A stretch of 18,267 nucleotides of DNA from JAHHLP01 sp041609895 (GTDB taxonomy: Bacteria > Bacteroidota > Rhodothermia > Rhodothermales > JABDKH01). Shown one piece after another: positions 16,125 through 18,267 of this stretch. The notes beneath the pieces were generated by a model. It was not told the DNA's origin. It saw only the letters and a program-made list of their open reading frames with translations, and did not search any database. Numbering within the stretch: the stretch's first letter is position 1; every line of letters starts with the position of its first letter. The translations under genes and the position numbers were made by a program. The DNA is taken from contig JBFIPX010000053.1 in the NCBI GenBank assembly GCA_041609895.1, forward strand, positions 1 through 18,267. The letters are read 5' to 3'.

Positions 16125-17090
16125 ATGCAAACCCTGATCACCGACTCGGCGCTCACAGCGGCGGAGAGAATCCGGTCCGGAAAGCTTGCGGCATTTCCTA
16201 CCGAGACCGTCTACGGCTTGGGGGCGGACGCACTTGACGACGACGCGGTACAGCGAGTTTTCGAGGTCAAGGGGCGCCCGTTCGACAACCCGCTTATCGT
16301 ACATCTGGCTGCCGCCGCCGCCATTGAATCGGTTGCGCGCGTAGAACAGGACTTCGTTCGATCACTCGTCGAAGCATTCATTCCTGGGCCGCTCACCCTT
16401 GTGCTCAAACGAACGTCACTCGTTTCCGATGCCGTCACAGCCGGGCTCGACACCGTCGCTGTACGGGTGCCCGACCACGCAATTGCTCAACGGTTTCTGG
16501 CAGCCTGCGGCGGCCCGGTTGCCGCACCGTCGGCTAACAAGTCTGGCCGGCCGAGCCCGACCACATGGGAAGCTGTGCGCGAGGACTTTGACGGCGAGAT
16601 CGACTGTATTCTCCGCGGACCGCGGTCAACCATAGGATTGGAATCGACTGTTGTCGACTGCACTTCTGAAAGACCCGTCCTGTTACGCGAGGGAGCGGTC
16701 ACGGTAGGACAACTTCGTCAGGTCGTTGACCTTGCCGCGACGGACTCAGTTGCACAAATGGAGGAGGCGGCGGTCGGAGTCAGCCGCACCGCACGAAGTC
16801 CAGGACTGCGGCACCGGCACTATGCGCCACGAGCACAAGTCGTCTTCGCGGACGAGCTGGAAATCGAACCCGATGTCACAGCCTCATACATCGGGCTCCG
16901 CGAGCCAGAGCACGGGTCATCATTCGTTCTTGTCCGCGTCTGTCGGAACGTAGAGGAATACGGATACGAACTATACCAGTTCTTCCGGGATTCAGATGCG
17001 TTGGGTGTCGTGAAGATATACTGTGAGCGTCCCGCTCGGACTGGGCTCGGCAGCACGATCATCGATCGTATAGCTCGCGCCAGCCGATAA
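16125..17090 (+). CDS. tsaC: Threonylcarbamoyl-AMP synthase, Sua5 type (YrdC plus C-terminal domain)
   Basis: Makes threonylcarbamoyl-AMP from threonine, bicarbonate and ATP, the first step of t6A modification at position 37 of ANN-decoding tRNAs, in the cytoplasm. The YrdC domain covers about residues 5-200: PTETVYGLGADA (25-36), KGRPFDNPL (49-57), PGPLTLVLKR (87-96), VAVRVPDH (111-118), APSANKSGRPSPTT (134 onward), GLESTVVD and LLREGAVT. The linker SPGLRHRHYAP and a following domain to residue 321 mark the longer Sua5 form rather than short TsaC. ATG 16125 has no Shine-Dalgarno and follows the second pump by 54 nt, so it may be read from the efflux operon although its job is unrelated. The 133-nt gap after it (17091-17223), before the convergent Ig-like gene, shows no ORF and no convincing terminator hairpin. 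Confidence 0.95.
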   Translation: MQTLITDSALTAAERIRSGKLAAFPTETVYGLGADALDDDAVQRVFEVKGRPFDNPLIVHLAAAAAIESVARVEQDFVRSLVEAFIPGPLTLVLKRTSLVSDAVTAGLDTVAVRVPDHAIAQRFLAACGGPVAAPSANKSGRPSPTTWEAVREDFDGEIDCILRGPRSTIGLESTVVDCTSERPVLLREGAVTVGQLRQVVDLAATDSVAQMEEAAVGVSRTARSPGLRHRHYAPRAQVVFADELEIEPDVTASYIGLREPEHGSSFVLVRVCRNVEEYGYELYQFFRDSDALGVVKIYCERPARTGLGSTIIDRIARASR

Positions 17091-17223
17091 GTCGCGGTAC
17101 GCGAGGAATGTGCAGCCGGCGCGTGTCCTTCGACCAAGCTAGGCCTGTTTGAGGGTAAGGCGACCGCGACCGCGCCACGTAGTCTTAGACCACGCGCGAC
17201 TCTGTCTGTTCATCGAGTAGAGA

Positions 17224-18267
17224 TCAAGATTCTGGACCTACTATTCCTCGGACCACGGTTGTCCCCCCCGCGCTATTGATAACCCGGATCTCAACCCTAC
17301 TCTCATTCGAGGCGCCGGGAGGAACCGGCAGGCGATGCATCTGAAGTCCATAGGACTGCTTTCCGGGCGGCACGAGGGAAATCGGCGTCCAACCAGTCAA
17401 CTCGCCACCGGACGCGCTCAAGACCCGATAATCGACCCGTTGAATCGAGGCCGAATTGTCCGAGATGCCATCCAGAAATACGAGAAGCCGGTTCTCGCGG
17501 ATATAGACCTTCATGCTCTTTACGGCTGGTCCAGGTATGGACGTGTCTACCACTGGCTCCGGTCGGGTCACTTCTGGCAACGAAGGTTGACTGGCAGTCA
17601 CAACCCGACCTGGCGTAGAGAACACTGCTGCTATTTCCGGTATCTCGACGGCTTTGGCGTAAGCATTGACGGCTCCTGCACCGTTTTGAGCCTCCAACTC
17701 CACGATCACCGTTTTCGGACCCTCGATACCCGCCTGCGTTAGCGAGAGGATTACGCGGGGGCGACCAGTTACGTCCGTCCAACCCGAGTACACTTCGTTC
17801 GTCTGCTGGTCCACCACGCGATACCGGGCCTGCGCCACACCAGACTCACGATCGTCGACCCTCAAGACGAGATCAAGTACGAGGTCGTCCTGTACGCGCG
17901 CCACCTCTATGTCCGTCCGATCAAAGACGGGTGGCGTTTCGTCCACGTCAACCGAAACGGTAACGGAGCTTACTGCCGTCAAGCCACGTCCATTCGTCGC
18001 GCGAGCCTCAAGCAAGACCTCCTGGTCATCAGCAAACATGGGAAGTTCAGCCACGGTGCTGGTTTCGGCGCTTGCCGTATTCGGTTCTACGATTGTCGTC
18101 CAATCCGTCCACACGTCTTGACCGTCGGAACTCACGATGCGATACTCAAGTTTGGCGATTCGCGATTCCGGATCGGATGCGCTCAGCCTTGACACATCCA
18201 GCGTCGTAGCATTCTCAGGTCCAATATGGCGCACGACCGGGCGTGATATCACAGGAGGCGTATCATC
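17224..18267 (-). CDS. Protein with tandem Ig-like/FN3-like repeats, N-terminal part beyond window
   Basis: The last 347 residues of a larger protein; the frame is open to the right edge, and an apparent GTG start at 18252 is an internal Val, because the five codons before it read DDTPP and belong to the repeat. Counting from the edge, DDTPPV at 1-6 and DETPPV at 109-114 are exactly 108 residues apart. Each of three units has a matching core: EYRIVSSDG (Tyr42), RYRVVDQQT (Tyr149) and DYRVLSASG (Tyr280), each followed by a WTDWT, GWTDV or GWTPI strand. A Pro/Thr/Val-rich linker separates units two and three. This is typical of exported beta-sandwich repeats for surface adhesion or scaffolding. 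It ends RGIVGPES, without a terminal aromatic residue or an evident sorting domain. The function is not known. Confidence 0.7.
   Translation of the reverse strand, partial: DDTPPVISRPVVRHIGPENATTLDVSRLSASDPESRIAKLEYRIVSSDGQDVWTDWTTIVEPNTASAETSTVAELPMFADDQEVLLEARATNGRGLTAVSSVTVSVDVDETPPVFDRTDIEVARVQDDLVLDLVLRVDDRESGVAQARYRVVDQQTNEVYSGWTDVTGRPRVILSLTQAGIEGPKTVIVELEAQNGAGAVNAYAKAVEIPEIAAVFSTPGRVVTASQPSLPEVTRPEPVVDTSIPGPAVKSMKVYIRENRLLVFLDGISDNSASIQRVDYRVLSASGGELTGWTPISLVPPGKQSYGLQMHRLPVPPGASNESRVEIRVINSAGGTTVVRGIVGPES

Noticed and set aside
17091..17223. Possible terminator between convergent tsaC and Ig-like genes
   Set aside because: I found only short GC-rich pairings (3-4 bp) and no stem followed by a T run, so I did not call one.
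18250..18252. GTG as the start of the Ig-like protein
   Set aside because: The codons before it (DDTPP) continue the repeat pattern seen at residues 109-113, so the frame continues past the window.

Overview
The window (about 57% GC by eye) reads as a densely packed chromosomal segment from a Gram-negative bacterium. I place it in the Bacteroidota/FCB group, possibly near Rhodothermota. Four things support this: a very large predicted outer-membrane beta-barrel protein whose central motifs resemble a family I know from Bacteroidota-like genomes; an RND efflux operon; almost no Shine-Dalgarno sequences ahead of otherwise clear start codons, with GTG and TTG starts in use; and a TAnnTTTG box just ahead of one gene. 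The placement is inference; no rRNA or other phylogenetic marker was searched.

Layout. Positions 1-2668 hold a minus-strand cluster read from right to left: a group I cysteine desulfurase, a DUF2064/TIGR04282-type glycosyltransferase overlapping it by 8 nt, and class 1 fructose-1,6-bisphosphatase, which is cut by the left window edge. murA (peptidoglycan synthesis) diverges from this cluster and runs to 4145. It meets a convergent 3.5-kb minus-strand gene (4142-7678) in a 4-nt CTAG overlap that supplies both stop codons. That gene encodes an exported 1178-residue predicted beta-barrel. Upstream of it, across a 97-nt gap carrying two 16-bp direct repeats, lies tag (3-methyladenine DNA glycosylase I).

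A 174-nt divergent region containing a perfect 7-bp inverted repeat separates tag from a plus-strand efflux operon at 8580-16070: one periplasmic adaptor followed by two different RND inner-membrane transporters, the second overlapping the first by ATGA. No TolC-like outer-membrane channel gene lies next to them. A Sua5-type threonylcarbamoyl-AMP synthase follows after 54 nt. At the right edge a minus-strand gene encodes the C-terminal 347 residues of a protein built from tandem Ig-like repeats; it continues beyond the window.

Most genes are housekeeping (gluconeogenesis, sulfur transfer, cell wall, DNA repair, tRNA t6A modification). The parts most worth a second look are the adaptor-pump-pump operon with altered proton-relay residues in both pumps, the large outer-membrane protein, and the repeats in front of it. 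I did not find a CRISPR array, insertion sequence, tRNA, rRNA or a convincing defence system. No gene-free stretch exceeds 300 bases.
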